43,469 nt of DNA from Candidatus Avispirillum faecium (GCA_904396155.1 CAJFOI010000018.1:1-43469), one strand, 5' to 3'; counted from the stretch's first letter, positions 17,834 through 27,033 are shown. Translations and numbers: made by a program. Notes: generated from the letters alone by a model not told the origin.

Positions 17834-19181
17834 TCCCACAAAACAGAGAAAGTTCCGCTCTTTTCTCAAGGAGCATCGGGCGATTTTGATCGTTTTGCTT
17901 CTTGTGCTGGCCGTTCGGCTGATTGCGCTGGATATGCTGGGCGCAGAATACAGCCTTTCCAACGACGACCTCGCTTATGTGCGCAGCGGGATCACGTTCC
18001 GGCATACCGGTATGATCACCATGCATGAAAATGATGTGCCCAGTGCACAAATTATGCCCGGACTGACGGTGCTGATCGGACTTTTCTCTTTTGTTTTCGG
18101 AGAGGGAACGCGGCTGTGGCTGGCGTTGAAACTGCTGTGGGCTTGCATGGGGACCCTGACAGGATGGTTCATTTATAAGAGCGTGCGCATCTATGCGCCG
18201 AAGTGGTGCGGCGTCGTGGCTGTGATTCCGCTCATACGGGCGGATTTTGTGTGGATGGATAACCTGATCCTTACGGAAACGCCCTTTATCTTTTGCTTTT
18301 CTATCATGATCTACTGTACGTTGATGATGGGAAAGACCCGGAAGGGCAAATACTTCTGGGGCTGCCTGGTGGCCTATATGCTGGCGCTGATGTGCAAGGC
18401 CAATATTGCGCCCTATCCTGTGTTCGCCATGGTGTATCTGCTCCTTGTAAAATATGATTTCAAACGCCTGCTGCGCCAGGGCCTGATCCTCGGAGGCGTG
18501 GTGCTCTGTTTTATTATCCCCTGGAGCATTCGCAACTATATCCAGTTTGACACGTTTGTTCCACTCACATACGGCGTGGGCAACCCCCGCCTTTTGGGGA
18601 CGTATCAGGGATATGGATATCCCAGCGACGAGGAGCTGGATTATGAGACCCATGTGGAAGAAGTCGTAAAGGAGAAGTATGCCCGATACTATAACGAGGA
18701 CGGAAGCGTAAAAACAGAATATGTTCGGTTTGTCAACCTGGGCAGGGACAACATCAAAGCAAGTTACAGAATCCAGGAATGGGCAAAAAGGGATTGGAAA
18801 AGCATGGTTATCTCCTATGGGGTGATCAAGCCGGTGGAGATGATCCGCAGCTCCTTTTACTGGACTACGCTTTTTAATGTGACCAAGGACCAGGTCCTGA
18901 TGATGCAGGATCTCAATACGGTGCTGTGCGCCGTTGCCGTAGCGCTTGCGGTTGTCTTAAAAAAATACAGGCGGCAGATGTGCTTTCTATTGCTGGTTTA
19001 TTTTGGAAATCTGTACGTTTATGCGGCGACCTTTTCCTTTGACCGGTATCAGGTGTCTTTGATGCCTATACGGTATATTATCATAGGCATCGGACTGGGC
19101 CTTGGGGCAGAACTTTTTTCCAGGGGCGTCGCCGCCGTGCGCGACAGGCGGACGGAAGGCGGAAATTCGCCTGCAATATAA
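17799..19181 (+). CDS. GT-C family membrane glycosyltransferase
   Basis: A 460-residue multi-spanning protein of the ArnT/PMT (GT39-like) GT-C group, which uses polyprenyl-phosphate sugars on the outer face of the membrane. The first external loop carries the acidic pair SNDDLAYVRSG expected of the catalytic site, and about ten hydrophobic helices follow, with a large soluble loop near residues 270-345. The start at 17799 follows AGGAGG by eight bases; an upstream in-frame ATG lacks a ribosome site. With GtrA, GT2 and DUF2304 it completes a make-flip-transfer set for decorating a cell-wall polymer or surface protein; the acceptor cannot be read from the sequence. Confidence 0.85.
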   Translation: METRNLEIKKDNPTKQRKFRSFLKEHRAILIVLLLVLAVRLIALDMLGAEYSLSNDDLAYVRSGITFRHTGMITMHENDVPSAQIMPGLTVLIGLFSFVFGEGTRLWLALKLLWACMGTLTGWFIYKSVRIYAPKWCGVVAVIPLIRADFVWMDNLILTETPFIFCFSIMIYCTLMMGKTRKGKYFWGCLVAYMLALMCKANIAPYPVFAMVYLLLVKYDFKRLLRQGLILGGVVLCFIIPWSIRNYIQFDTFVPLTYGVGNPRLLGTYQGYGYPSDEELDYETHVEEVVKEKYARYYNEDGSVKTEYVRFVNLGRDNIKASYRIQEWAKRDWKSMVISYGVIKPVEMIRSSFYWTTLFNVTKDQVLMMQDLNTVLCAVAVALAVVLKKYRRQMCFLLLVYFGNLYVYAATFSFDRYQVSLMPIRYIIIGIGLGLGAELFSRGVAAVRDRRTEGGNSPAI

Positions 19182-19361
19182 GGAAAAGCACAAAGCTTTA
19201 TTGTGTATGGATAAGACACAAGACCGTGCAAAAACAAACACACAAAAATCGGCATTGCTTTTGCATGATCGAAATAGGCGCCGGATTGTTCGGCTGCTGA
19301 AAACCATTCTGGACTTTATTTTGATGGCGTAATCCCAGCATACGATGTGACGGAGGATGTG

Positions 19362-20072
19362 ATGCAGTTTGTCATTGCGCATTTGTCAAAGCGCTTCGAG
19401 AAAAAGGAAGTTCTCAGAGATATTGATTTTACATTTGAAGAGGGAAAAATTTACGGGCTGCTGGGCAGAAACGGTGCGGGCAAAACCACGCTGTTTAACT
19501 GCCTGAACAGGGATTTGAAGGCGGACAGCGGAAATATCTATATGGAAGATGAGAGCGGCGTCCGCCGGGCGGTCACAGCGGAGGACATCGGGTATGTACT
19601 TTCCACGCCTACCGTACCGGAGTTCCTCACCGGCAGGGAGTTTTTGAAGTTTTTTATGGACATCAACGAGAAGTCCATCAAAAATCCGAAAAGCATTGAC
19701 GCGTATTTTGAAGATATGCGCATTGCGCCGGAAGACAGGGATAAACTGCTTAAAGACTACTCCCACGGTATGAAAAATAAAATGCAAATGCTCATCAACA
19801 TCATCGCCCAACCGAAGGTCCTGCTGCTGGATGAACCTTTGACGTCCCTGGATGTGGTGGTGGCGGAAGAGATGAAGCAACTTCTCCGCTCCCTGAAACA
19901 AGACCGCATCACCATTTTTTCCACGCATATTATGGATCTGGCGCTGGATCTCTGCGATGAGATCGTGCTGCTGAGTCACGGCGAGCTGGAAGTTGTGGAG
20001 AAAACCGATCTGGACAGCCGGGAATTTAAGGATAAGATCATTGCGGCGCTCAGGGAGGAAGGAAATGAATAA
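19362..20072 (+). CDS. ABC transporter ATP-binding protein
   Basis: A 236-residue ATPase with Walker A LLGRNGAGKTTL (near residues 33-44), a divergent signature YSHGMKNKM in place of LSGGQ, and Walker B VLLLDEPLTSLD, the pattern of ABC-2-type exporter ATPases. GGAGG is five bases before the ATG at 19362; GTG codons at 19347 and 19359 are possible alternatives. It overlaps the permease gene by eight bases, so the two form a pair. No convincing promoter was found in the 180 bases upstream, where only a weak 41-codon frame (19207-19332) without ribosome site exists. Confidence 0.92.
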   Translation: MQFVIAHLSKRFEKKEVLRDIDFTFEEGKIYGLLGRNGAGKTTLFNCLNRDLKADSGNIYMEDESGVRRAVTAEDIGYVLSTPTVPEFLTGREFLKFFMDINEKSIKNPKSIDAYFEDMRIAPEDRDKLLKDYSHGMKNKMQMLINIIAQPKVLLLDEPLTSLDVVVAEEMKQLLRSLKQDRITIFSTHIMDLALDLCDEIVLLSHGELEVVEKTDLDSREFKDKIIAALREEGNE

Positions 20073-21642
20073 GACGCTCAGGATTTCTTTTTCCCTGAAA
20101 AATACATACCGGGTAAACGGGATCCTGTTTTCCCTAAAGCAGATCCCGCTCTTAAAGCGGCTGCTTCCGGAAACCCTGTATCAGGCAAGAGGACTGAAAA
20201 TTTTTGCAAACATTTTGTCCGCGCTGTGGGAATTTGTCTCTGTATTTCTGGGCAAGTTCCTTTACTTTGTCACGATGGTATGCGGCATCGGCATCCTGTA
20301 TCAAGCGCTGCCGAAGAATGCGGTGTTTTTGCACATCCTGTTGTTTCTTACGGTGATCGGCAGCTTTGCAAACACGCACCTTTTCAATCCCACCAAGGAT
20401 AAGTATTATGCGATGATCCTGATGCGCATGGATGCACGGGAATATACGCTGGTGAATTATATTTACTCCATTTTGAAGGTCGCCCTGGGCTTTTTGCCCT
20501 TTACGATCCTGTTCGGTATGGACAGAGGTGTCCCTTTGTGGGTTTGCCTGCTCTTGCCCCTTTGCGTCGCAGGGATGAAGCTGTTTGCGGCGGCTGTTAC
20601 TCTGTGGGATTATGAGAAAAGGGGCTTTGGATACAACGAGAACAAGCTGTCCAAGTATGCCTGGGGCTGTATCGCCCTGCTTTTGGCCGCTGCCTATGCT
20701 CCGCCCGCCTTTGGATTTGTGGTGCCGGAAATGGGATCCATGATTCTTTTTTTCCTTTGTATCCCCCTGGGAGCCATGGGGCTTATAAAGGTGCTGACCT
20801 TTCGGGATTATTACGCCATCAACAAAGAATTGCTGGCGGGATTGACCAGTCAGATGGACAGCACTGCGCAGACGCAGCTTGTAAAGCAGGTCAATGAGAA
20901 GAAAATATCCGCGGATCCTTCCATTACCAGCAGCCGCAAAGGCTTTGAATACCTGAACGAGCTGTTTATCAAAAGGCACAAAAAGATCCTCTGGAACTCC
21001 ACAAAAAAGATTTCCTGTGTGTGCGCTTTTCTTGTTGTTGCCGTGCTGGCGGGAGTTTACCTGTTGCCGGAGGAAAAAGGGGACATCAACAAAATCGTGA
21101 TGACCTGGCTTCCGTACTTTGTGTTTATCATGTACGCCATCAACCGTGGCACAAACTTTACACAGGCGCTCTTTATGAACTGCGATCACAGCCTGCTGAC
21201 CTATTCCTTTTATAAACAGCCGCGTTTTATATTGCGGCTGTTTCAGATCCGCCTGCGTGAAATGATGAAGATCAACGCGGTTCCGGCACTGGTCATCGGC
21301 GGTGGGCTGGCGCTGATCCTGTTTGCAACCGGCGGAACGGACAATCCCCTAAACTATGTGGTGCTGATCGTTTCCATCCTGTGTATGAGCCTGTTCTTCT
21401 CCATTCATTACCTCACAATTTACTATCTGCTCCAGCCGTATAACGCGGGGACGGAGCTGAAAAGCGGCACATACCGGATCGTTTTGTCCGTGACCTATGT
21501 CGTCTGCTTTGCTCTCATGCAGCTTCGTATGCCGATCTTGCTGTTTGGAATGATGACGATTGCTTTCTGTATTCTTTACAGCGTCGTCGCAAGTGTCCTG
21601 GTATACCGTCTTGCACCGAAAACATTCCGCCTGAGAGCATAA
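20065..21642 (+). CDS. ABC exporter permease, substrate unknown
   Basis: A 525-residue membrane protein, the partner of the preceding ATPase. It shows about ten to twelve hydrophobic segments in two groups: four to six between residues about 60 and 270, a soluble stretch near 270-325 containing ITSSRKGFEYLNELF, and six more to the end. It resembles the large single-subunit permeases of Firmicute ABC-2-like exporters that carry lipids, bacteriocins or peptides. No peptide precursor, response regulator or peptidase is nearby, so I cannot name the substrate. A strong bidirectional terminator follows. Confidence 0.8.
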   Translation: MNKTLRISFSLKNTYRVNGILFSLKQIPLLKRLLPETLYQARGLKIFANILSALWEFVSVFLGKFLYFVTMVCGIGILYQALPKNAVFLHILLFLTVIGSFANTHLFNPTKDKYYAMILMRMDAREYTLVNYIYSILKVALGFLPFTILFGMDRGVPLWVCLLLPLCVAGMKLFAAAVTLWDYEKRGFGYNENKLSKYAWGCIALLLAAAYAPPAFGFVVPEMGSMILFFLCIPLGAMGLIKVLTFRDYYAINKELLAGLTSQMDSTAQTQLVKQVNEKKISADPSITSSRKGFEYLNELFIKRHKKILWNSTKKISCVCAFLVVAVLAGVYLLPEEKGDINKIVMTWLPYFVFIMYAINRGTNFTQALFMNCDHSLLTYSFYKQPRFILRLFQIRLREMMKINAVPALVIGGGLALILFATGGTDNPLNYVVLIVSILCMSLFFSIHYLTIYYLLQPYNAGTELKSGTYRIVLSVTYVVCFALMQLRMPILLFGMMTIAFCILYSVVASVLVYRLAPKTFRLRA

Positions 21643-21676
21643 TAAGGCAGCCCGGCTGCCGGAAATCTGTAAAAAG

Positions 21677-21715
21677 AAACGGGGTGCCCGCCATGTGGCG
21701 GGCACCCCGTTTTCC
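21677..21715. terminator. Bidirectional terminator
   Basis: A perfect 14-bp stem, ACGGGGTGCCCGCC (21679-21692) with GGCGGGCACCCCGT (21697-21710), an ATGT loop, A-run before and T-run after. It serves both the exporter operon and the convergent deoC-deoD operon. Confidence 0.92.
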
Positions 21716-21720
21716 TAATC

Positions 21721-22449
21721 CTATTTTTCCAAAAAGGCCGCGGCCGTGTCCAGCGCCAGACGCATCATGTCCGTAAAGGAGGCCTGCCGTTCCCTTGCCG
21801 TGGTGGCTTCCCCTGTGAGCAGATGGTCGGATACGGTGCAGATCGCCAGCGCGTGCTTCCCTGCCCGCGCCGCGTTCATATAGAGCGCCGCAGCCTCCAT
21901 CTCCACCGCCAGCACGCCCATTTTTCTCCAGCGCTCCGCCGTGTCCGGGCTGTCGTTGTAAAAAATATCGCTGGAAAGCACATTCCCCACGTGAAAGGCC
22001 AGTCCCGCCGATTTTGCCGCCGCTGTGCAAAGCTCCAGCAGGTGCCAGCTGGCGATGGGGGCATAGGTGCCGGGAAGGGCGAAGTTGTGGGCATAGGCGG
22101 AATCTGTGCAGGCCCCCTGGCCCAGGACGATGTCCCGCAGATGTACGTGGGGCTGCATCCCGCCGGCAGATCCCACCCGAAGGATGGCCTCTACCCCGAA
22201 AAATTGAAACAGCTCGTAGGAGTAGATCCCGATGGAGGGCATCCCCATGCCGCTGGCCATGACGGATATGCGCTGCCCCCGATAGGTGCCCGTATATCCC
22301 TGGATGCCCCGGACATTGTTGACCAGTGCGGCATCCTTTAGAAAGTTTTCTGCAATATGCTTTGCCCGCAGCGGATCTCCGGGCATGAGCACCACCGGCG
22401 CAAAGTCCTCCGGGGAAGCATCAATATGCGGTGTCGGATATGGTTTCAT
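21721..22449 (-). CDS. deoD: Purine-nucleoside phosphorylase (DeoD type)
   Basis: DeoD-type PNP cleaves purine (deoxy)ribonucleosides with phosphate to base and (deoxy)ribose-1-phosphate in nucleoside salvage. The 242-residue product has the family blocks PTPHIDA (His of the neighbouring-subunit site), VLMPGDPLRAKHIA (phosphate-binding Arg), LRVGSAGG, GVLAVEMEAAALY (ribose-binding Met/Glu) and the catalytic aspartate in TVSDHL. Length is typical. The start codon lies inside the 3' end of deoC (29-base overlap) with GGGAGA six bases upstream, so it is translated from the same message. Confidence 0.96.
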   Translation of the reverse strand: MKPYPTPHIDASPEDFAPVVLMPGDPLRAKHIAENFLKDAALVNNVRGIQGYTGTYRGQRISVMASGMGMPSIGIYSYELFQFFGVEAILRVGSAGGMQPHVHLRDIVLGQGACTDSAYAHNFALPGTYAPIASWHLLELCTAAAKSAGLAFHVGNVLSSDIFYNDSPDTAERWRKMGVLAVEMEAAALYMNAARAGKHALAICTVSDHLLTGEATTARERQASFTDMMRLALDTAAAFLEK

Positions 22450-23116
22450 AGGTCTCTCCCTTCTGCCGCGCCTGTTCCAGCGCGGCGATCACGCGGCTGG
22501 TGCCGATCCGGTCTGCGCCCAGGCGGAGCATTTCCGCCGCATCCGCCGGACCGCGGATCCCCCCTGCCGCTTTGATTTTTTTGCCGCATTTCATGTGCTG
22601 TTTCAGGAGGAGGATATCCTCCCGGGTGGCGCCGCCTGTGGAAAAGCCCGTGGAGGTTTTGATAAACTGGGCACGGGAGGCGGAAACCACCTGGCACATG
22701 CGGACTTTTTCCTCCTGCGTCAGCAGGCAGGTCTCCACAATGACTTTAAGGAGCCTTCCGCCGCAGGCGTCCTTTACCCCGTTGATTTCTTCCAGCACCA
22801 TATCGTCTGCGCCGGCGCGCACGCGGCCCAGATTTACCACCATGTCGATTTCCTCTGCTCCGTCCGCCGCCGCCCGGTCCGCTTCAAAGCACTTGACTGC
22901 CGTAGTCGCATATCCATTGGGGAAGCCGATCACCGTGCAGATGGGGATCCCGCCCGCCACATATTCCGCGGCCGCTTTTACATAGGACGGGGGAATGCAC
23001 ACGGAGGCGGCGCCCCAGCGGATTGCCTCGTCACAAACTTTCTGGATGTCCTCCCACACGGCGGTGGGGGTCAGCAGCGTGTGGTCCACATGTTTTAATA
23101 TTTCCCGAAGTTTCAT
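22421..23116 (-). CDS. deoC: Deoxyribose-phosphate aldolase
   Basis: DeoC splits 2-deoxyribose-5-phosphate to acetaldehyde and glyceraldehyde-3-phosphate, so deoxynucleosides freed by deoD feed glycolysis. The 231-residue product starts MKLREILKHVDHTLLTP and shows the class I aldolase lysines: LLKVIVETCLLT (proton relay/Schiff base region) and FIKTSTGFSTGGA, then AAGGIRG for phosphate binding. The start at 23116 rests on homology; the AAAAAGGAAAC stretch is further away than usual (about 15 bases). A phosphopentomutase, needed to connect the two steps, is not in the window. Confidence 0.96.
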   Translation of the reverse strand: MKLREILKHVDHTLLTPTAVWEDIQKVCDEAIRWGAASVCIPPSYVKAAAEYVAGGIPICTVIGFPNGYATTAVKCFEADRAAADGAEEIDMVVNLGRVRAGADDMVLEEINGVKDACGGRLLKVIVETCLLTQEEKVRMCQVVSASRAQFIKTSTGFSTGGATREDILLLKQHMKCGKKIKAAGGIRGPADAAEMLRLGADRIGTSRVIAALEQARQKGETYETISDTAY

Positions 23117-23146
23117 TGGTTTTGTACGTTTGTTTCCTTTTTCTTT

Positions 23147-23175
23147 TATGATAACACAAGATGGATTTTTGTCAA
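23147..23175 (-). promoter_or_regulatory. Promoter of deoC-deoD
   Basis: Minus-strand TTGACA (23175-23170) and ATCATA (23152-23147), spacer 17. It lies in the divergent gap with the TepA-like gene, which contains no repeats. Confidence 0.65.
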
Positions 23176-23247
23176 CGGGCAGCGTATAGGATTTTTGCGA
23201 TTTGTGCATAATAGAGGAAAAAGAGCACTGCAAAGAAGGAGACAGAA

Positions 23248-24009
23248 ATGGACGGGGACGAGAAAAAGAAAGCGGAAAACAACAGCGGCGAGGAGATTGA
23301 AAACAGCGCCGGCGGGGAGAATACAAACAGCGGGGAAAACGAGCAGCTGGATTTTATTATGAAGAGCGGCGGTGTGATCTCCAAAAAGGACGGGGAGACC
23401 ATCCACTGTCTGACCATTGTGGGCCAGATCGAGGGACACTATGCGCTGGGAGAGGGCCAGAAGGCCACAAAATACGAGCACATCATCCCCCTTTTGGTGT
23501 CTATCGAGCAGTCGGATGAGATTGACGGACTGCTGCTGGTGCTCAATACCATGGGGGGCGACGTGGAAGCGGGACTTGCCATTGCGGAAATGGTGGCAGG
23601 CATGTCCAAGCCCACTGTGTCCCTGGTGCTGGGGGGCGGTCACTCCATTGGGGTCCCTCTGGCGGTGTCAGCAAAAAAGTCCTTTATTGTGCCCTCCGCC
23701 ACTATGACCATTCACCCGGTGCGCATGAGCGGCACCATCATCGGCGTGCCCCAGACATACTATTACTTTGAGCGTATGCAGGACCGGATCATCCGTTTTA
23801 TCACGGATCACTCCGGCGTCTCGGAGGAGAAATTCCGGGAACTGCTCCTGCGCACGGACCAGATTGCCACCGACGTGGGGTCTCTCATCGACGGCCGTGA
23901 GGCGGTAGAGATCGGTCTCATCGATGCCGCCGGCTCTCTGTCACAGGCGCTGCAGGAGCTGCGCCGGCAGGTGGAAGAAAAGCGCGGCGGCGCCCCCGCG
24001 CCGGTATAA
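23248..24009 (+). CDS. ClpP-class serine protease, TepA-like
   Basis: A 253-residue member of the ClpP/crotonase protease group, of the TepA (translocation-enhancing protein) type found in Firmicutes. The core has LLLVLNTMGGDVEAG, the nucleophile Ser133 in GGGHSIGVP and His156 in MTIHPVRMSG, as in ClpP-type active sites; the C-terminal part (SGVSEEKFRELLLRTDQIATDVGSLIDGREAVEIGLID) is also typical. The first 35 residues are a low-complexity Asn/Glu/Gly tail with no signal peptide, so it is probably cytoplasmic or membrane-peripheral. AAGAAGGAG precedes the ATG. In many Clostridia this gene is beside ftsK; here it is alone. Confidence 0.9.
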   Translation: MDGDEKKKAENNSGEEIENSAGGENTNSGENEQLDFIMKSGGVISKKDGETIHCLTIVGQIEGHYALGEGQKATKYEHIIPLLVSIEQSDEIDGLLLVLNTMGGDVEAGLAIAEMVAGMSKPTVSLVLGGGHSIGVPLAVSAKKSFIVPSATMTIHPVRMSGTIIGVPQTYYYFERMQDRIIRFITDHSGVSEEKFRELLLRTDQIATDVGSLIDGREAVEIGLIDAAGSLSQALQELRRQVEEKRGGAPAPV

Positions 24010-24020
24010 GCGCGCCGCCC

Positions 24021-24043
24021 GGGCCCGATGGGCCCTTTTCTTT
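24021..24043 (+). terminator. Terminator of the TepA-like gene
   Basis: GGGCCC-GAT-GGGCCC followed by TTTTCTTTT, about ten bases after the stop codon. Confidence 0.88.
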
Positions 24044-24063
24044 TGCAATTTTTTGGGATACGG

Positions 24064-24091
24064 TTGTGTTTGGGCTGGAAATGTGTATAAT
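24064..24091 (+). promoter_or_regulatory. Promoter of the NSS symporter gene
   Basis: TTGTGT (24064-24069) and TATAAT (24086-24091, preceded by TGTG), spacer 16. Confidence 0.6.
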
Positions 24092-24153
24092 AAAAAAGGA
24101 GAATTTTACCGGCGCAGAGCTGCGTTTCATCACACATATGGGGAGTGAGGATT

Positions 24154-25512
24154 TTGGAGAAAAAAAGAAGCACCTTTACCGGGAAAGTGGGGTTTGTGCT
24201 GGCGGCGGCAGGCTCTGCAGTGGGACTGGGGAACATCTGGCGGTTTCCGTACCTTGCGGCAAAATACGGAGGCGGCATTTTTCTTCTCGTCTATATTCTG
24301 CTGGCAGTCACCTTCGGCTTTTCCCTGATGGTGGCGGAGATCGCACTGGGGAGAAAAACCCGCCTGAGTGCCATCGGCGCGTTTTCCTCTCTCAGCAGGC
24401 GCTTTTCCTTTCTGGGGTATCTGGCCTCCGCCGTGCCGGTGATCATTTTGCCGTATTACTGTGTGATCGGCGGCTGGGTGATGAAATACCTGGCCGGCTT
24501 TGTGACCGGGAGCAGTGCAGCGATGGCGGGTGACGCATATTTCAATACGTATATCGGCGGCACCTGGGAGCCTGTAGGCTGGTTTTTGCTGTTTATGGGG
24601 ATCACGGCGGTCATTGTGCTGCTGGGCGTGGAAAAGGGAATCGAAAAGGTCAGCAAGTTTATGATGCCGGTGCTGATTGTGCTGATTTTGGGAATTGCCG
24701 TCTACACCATCTGTACCATGGACGGCGCGCTGGACGGAGTGGTGTATTACCTGCGGCCCGATTTTTCCAAGTTTTCCGTCATGACGGTGGTGGCCGCCAT
24801 GGGCCAGATGTTTTATTCCATGTCCCTTTCCATGGGGATCATGATCACCTTCGGCTCCTATATGAAAAGGGATATTCGGGTGGAGAAGTCCGCAAAGCAG
24901 ATCGAACTGTTCGACACGGGCGTGGCCTTTCTCGCAGGACTGATGATCATCCCGGCGGTGTTTGCATTTTCCGGGGGCGATGAAGCGGCGCTGGGACAGG
25001 GCCCGGGGCTCATGTTCGTGACCCTGCCGAAAATCTTTGCTTCCATGCCGGCGGGCGGCATCATCGGCGCGGCGTTCTTTCTCATGGTGCTGTTTGCGGC
25101 CCTCACTTCCGCCATCTCCCTGATGGAGACCATCGTGTCCATCTTTTTGGACAAGCTGGCGATGACCAGAAAAGCGGCCTGCCTTCTGGTTTTCGGGATC
25201 TGTACGGCTCTGGGACTTTTGTCCTGTCTGGGATACAGCGTCTGGAGCGGCGTGCGGATCATCGGTATGCAGATTCTGGATCTGTTCGATTTTCTCAGCA
25301 ACAGCGTGTGTATGCCCCTGGTGGCCTTTGCCACCTGCCTCTTTGTGGGCTATGTGATTAAGCCCCAAACCCTCATTGCGGAAATCGAGAAAAGCGGGCC
25401 TTTTCGGGAGAAGCGGCTCTTTTGCGTCATGGTCAAATATGTGGCGCCGGTCTTTACCCTGCTGATTTTGCTGTCCTCCGTTTTGGATGTGCTTGGGATT
25501 GTGAAAATATAA
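24154..25512 (+). CDS. Sodium-dependent symporter, NSS/SNF family
   Basis: A 452-residue LeuT-fold sodium symporter that most likely imports an amino acid or related compound. The TM1 signature is intact (FVLAAAGSAVGLGNIWRFPY, with the unwound GxGN segment), followed by the KYGGGIF loop into TM2; eleven to twelve hydrophobic helices follow, including the TM6-8 region FSKFSVMTVVAAMGQMFYSMSLSMG, where sodium and substrate contacts lie. The TTG at 24154 is preferred because GGGGAG (24140-24145) lies eight bases upstream; GTG at 24145 is in frame but lacks a ribosome site. It is monocistronic and runs into repeat cluster 8. Confidence 0.93.
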   Translation: MEKKRSTFTGKVGFVLAAAGSAVGLGNIWRFPYLAAKYGGGIFLLVYILLAVTFGFSLMVAEIALGRKTRLSAIGAFSSLSRRFSFLGYLASAVPVIILPYYCVIGGWVMKYLAGFVTGSSAAMAGDAYFNTYIGGTWEPVGWFLLFMGITAVIVLLGVEKGIEKVSKFMMPVLIVLILGIAVYTICTMDGALDGVVYYLRPDFSKFSVMTVVAAMGQMFYSMSLSMGIMITFGSYMKRDIRVEKSAKQIELFDTGVAFLAGLMIIPAVFAFSGGDEAALGQGPGLMFVTLPKIFASMPAGGIIGAAFFLMVLFAALTSAISLMETIVSIFLDKLAMTRKAACLLVFGICTALGLLSCLGYSVWSGVRIIGMQILDLFDFLSNSVCMPLVAFATCLFVGYVIKPQTLIAEIEKSGPFREKRLFCVMVKYVAPVFTLLILLSSVLDVLGIVKI

Positions 25513-25514
25513 TG

Positions 25515-26312
25515 ACAACCCCACCGTCGCAACTGCGTTGCGCCACCTCCCCTTACACAGGGGAGGCTTATTTTTTGCAGGCCCCCTTGTGCAAAGGGGG
25601 CTGGCTCCGCGTATGCGGAGACTGGGGGATTGTTCACTTATGGCTCAAAAAACAACCCCACCGTCACGGCTGCGCCGTGCCACCACCCCCGGGTCTGCTG
25701 CGCAGCCCCCACGAAGGGGAGGCTTTTTATAAAAATGTTGTGCTACCACCCCCGGGTCTGCTACGCAGCCCCCACACAGGGGAGGCTTATTTTTTGCAGG
25801 CTCCCTTGTGTAAAGGGAGCTCCCGCGAAGCGGGTGAGGGATTGTTCTCTTTTACAACCCCACCGTCGCAACTGCGTTGCACCACCTCCCCTTACACAGG
25901 TGAGGCTTTTTATAAAAATGTTGCGCCACCACCCCCGGGTCTGCTACGCAGCCCCGCGAAGGGGAGGCTGTTTTTCAGGTGGAGTTAAATAAGAAAGGCT
26001 CCCCTATGTATAGGGATCTGTCGACCAAAATAAAAGGCTCCCTTGTGTAAAGGGAGCTCCCGCGAAGCGGGTGAGGGATTGTTCTCTTTCACAACCCCAC
26101 CGTCACGGCTACGCCGTGCCACCTCCCCTTGCACAGGGGAGGCTTTTTATAAAAATGTTGTTGTGCCACCACCCCCGGACTTGCTACGCAAGTCCCACAC
26201 TGGGGAGGCTGTTTTTCAGGTGAAGTAAAATAAGAAAGGCTCCCCTGTGTAAGGGGAGCTGGCGGCAACCGCCGCCTGAGGGGTTGTTTATCATCACTTT
26301 TTCACAACCTCT
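25515..26312. repeat. Intergenic hairpin-repeat cluster 8 (largest)
   Basis: About 800 bases between convergent genes, made only of repeat units. Inner palindromes: CGCAAC-TGC-GTTGCG near 25530, CTCCGC-GTAT-GCGGAG (25605-25620), CACGGC-TGC-GCCGTG (25665-25679), CCCGC-GAA-GCGGG near 25822 and 26056, CACGGC-TAC-GCCGTG near 26105, GACTTGC-TAC-GCAAGTC (26178-26194) and several CTGC-TAC-GCAG. Long open frames rich in Pro, His and Arg cross it in several phases and are not genes. The left edge of the last unit reaches the DUF5131 stop codon. Confidence 0.92.
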
Positions 26313-27033
26313 CCGGCACCACATCAATTCCCGCACGGCGTGCCTGGGCGTGCTGCTGGCTGCGGGGGATCCGGTACAGCCGCCCATCCTTGACAAAGTA
26401 TGCGCCCGTTTGCTTGAAGAAAAAGGAGACGTCCGCCTCTGCGCACTGGCGGCGGAGGTCCAGGATCCAGTCGTAGTCGCATCGCCGCGCCTGCGGCCCG
26501 CTCTCGCCTCCCGCGACGACCCCGGCGATCTGGGGCCCCAGCCACGGTTCCATGCGGATCGGCGACAGCAGCGGCTCACAGATGATGCGCTTTTCCCGGA
26601 TGGGGAGCGACAAAAATACCGGCAGCCGGCTGTCCGCGGCGGCCTGATTTTCCACGGTGCAGCACACCGCTACGTTGTGCCAGCCCGCTTTCCAGTCCGG
26701 CGGGATGCACTGGAGAAACCGGGTGATCCTTTTTGTGATGATGGTGAAGTGCACGTCCGGGCGGGCGCGGATGATGTCCCACGCCTCCCCGCGCCAGGGG
26801 TCCGCCATATCCAGGAAGAAATCGCTGGTCATGCAGCAGAACACCTGCGCCCCCGGCGGGACTTTGTAGGTCCCCCTGCGATCTCTTGCCAGGGGATAGC
26901 CAAAGGACTTTGTGCGCGTTATCTGAGAAGCGTCCCTCCCTACGGACGTATCCCGCCGGTAGACGTAGCAGTTGCGGCAGCCCTCAGACCACTTGATGCA
27001 CCCGTGCCAGGGGTTCCAGATGTAGTCCTTCAC
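26302..27033 (-). CDS. DUF5131 family protein (phage Gp37/Gp68-like)
   Basis: A 243-residue protein of the DUF5131 family, named after mycobacteriophage-type Gp37/Gp68 proteins but common in bacterial chromosomes; function not established. Near the N-terminus it has three cysteines in WHGCIKWSEGCRNCYVYRR, a spacing that recalls radical-SAM cluster motifs, then SDFFLDMADPWRGEAWDII, FTIITKRITRFLQCIPPDW and GGESGPQARRCDYDWI. The start is a GTG at 27033 whose last bases overlap the stop of the Nudix gene (GTGA), so translation is coupled. Third gene of a WYL-Nudix-DUF5131 operon. Confidence 0.85.
   Translation of the reverse strand: MKDYIWNPWHGCIKWSEGCRNCYVYRRDTSVGRDASQITRTKSFGYPLARDRRGTYKVPPGAQVFCCMTSDFFLDMADPWRGEAWDIIRARPDVHFTIITKRITRFLQCIPPDWKAGWHNVAVCCTVENQAAADSRLPVFLSLPIREKRIICEPLLSPIRMEPWLGPQIAGVVAGGESGPQARRCDYDWILDLRRQCAEADVSFFFKQTGAYFVKDGRLYRIPRSQQHAQARRAGIDVVPERL

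Noticed and set aside
19207-19332. A 41-codon frame upstream of the ABC ATPase gene
   Set aside because: No ribosome site at usable distance and no recognisable family; kept only as a remark under the ATPase entry.
23248-24009. Assignment as ClpP of the ClpXP protease
   Set aside because: Sequence around the nucleophile (GGGHSIGVP) and the acidic N-terminal tail fit TepA-like proteins; no clpX or clpA is nearby.
25422-25992. Long Pro/His/Arg-rich open frames across repeat cluster 8, and similar frames at 2253-2752, 15239-15996 and 40279-40815
   Set aside because: They exist because the repeats lack stop codons in several phases; peptides repeat with the DNA and no frame has a consistent ribosome site.
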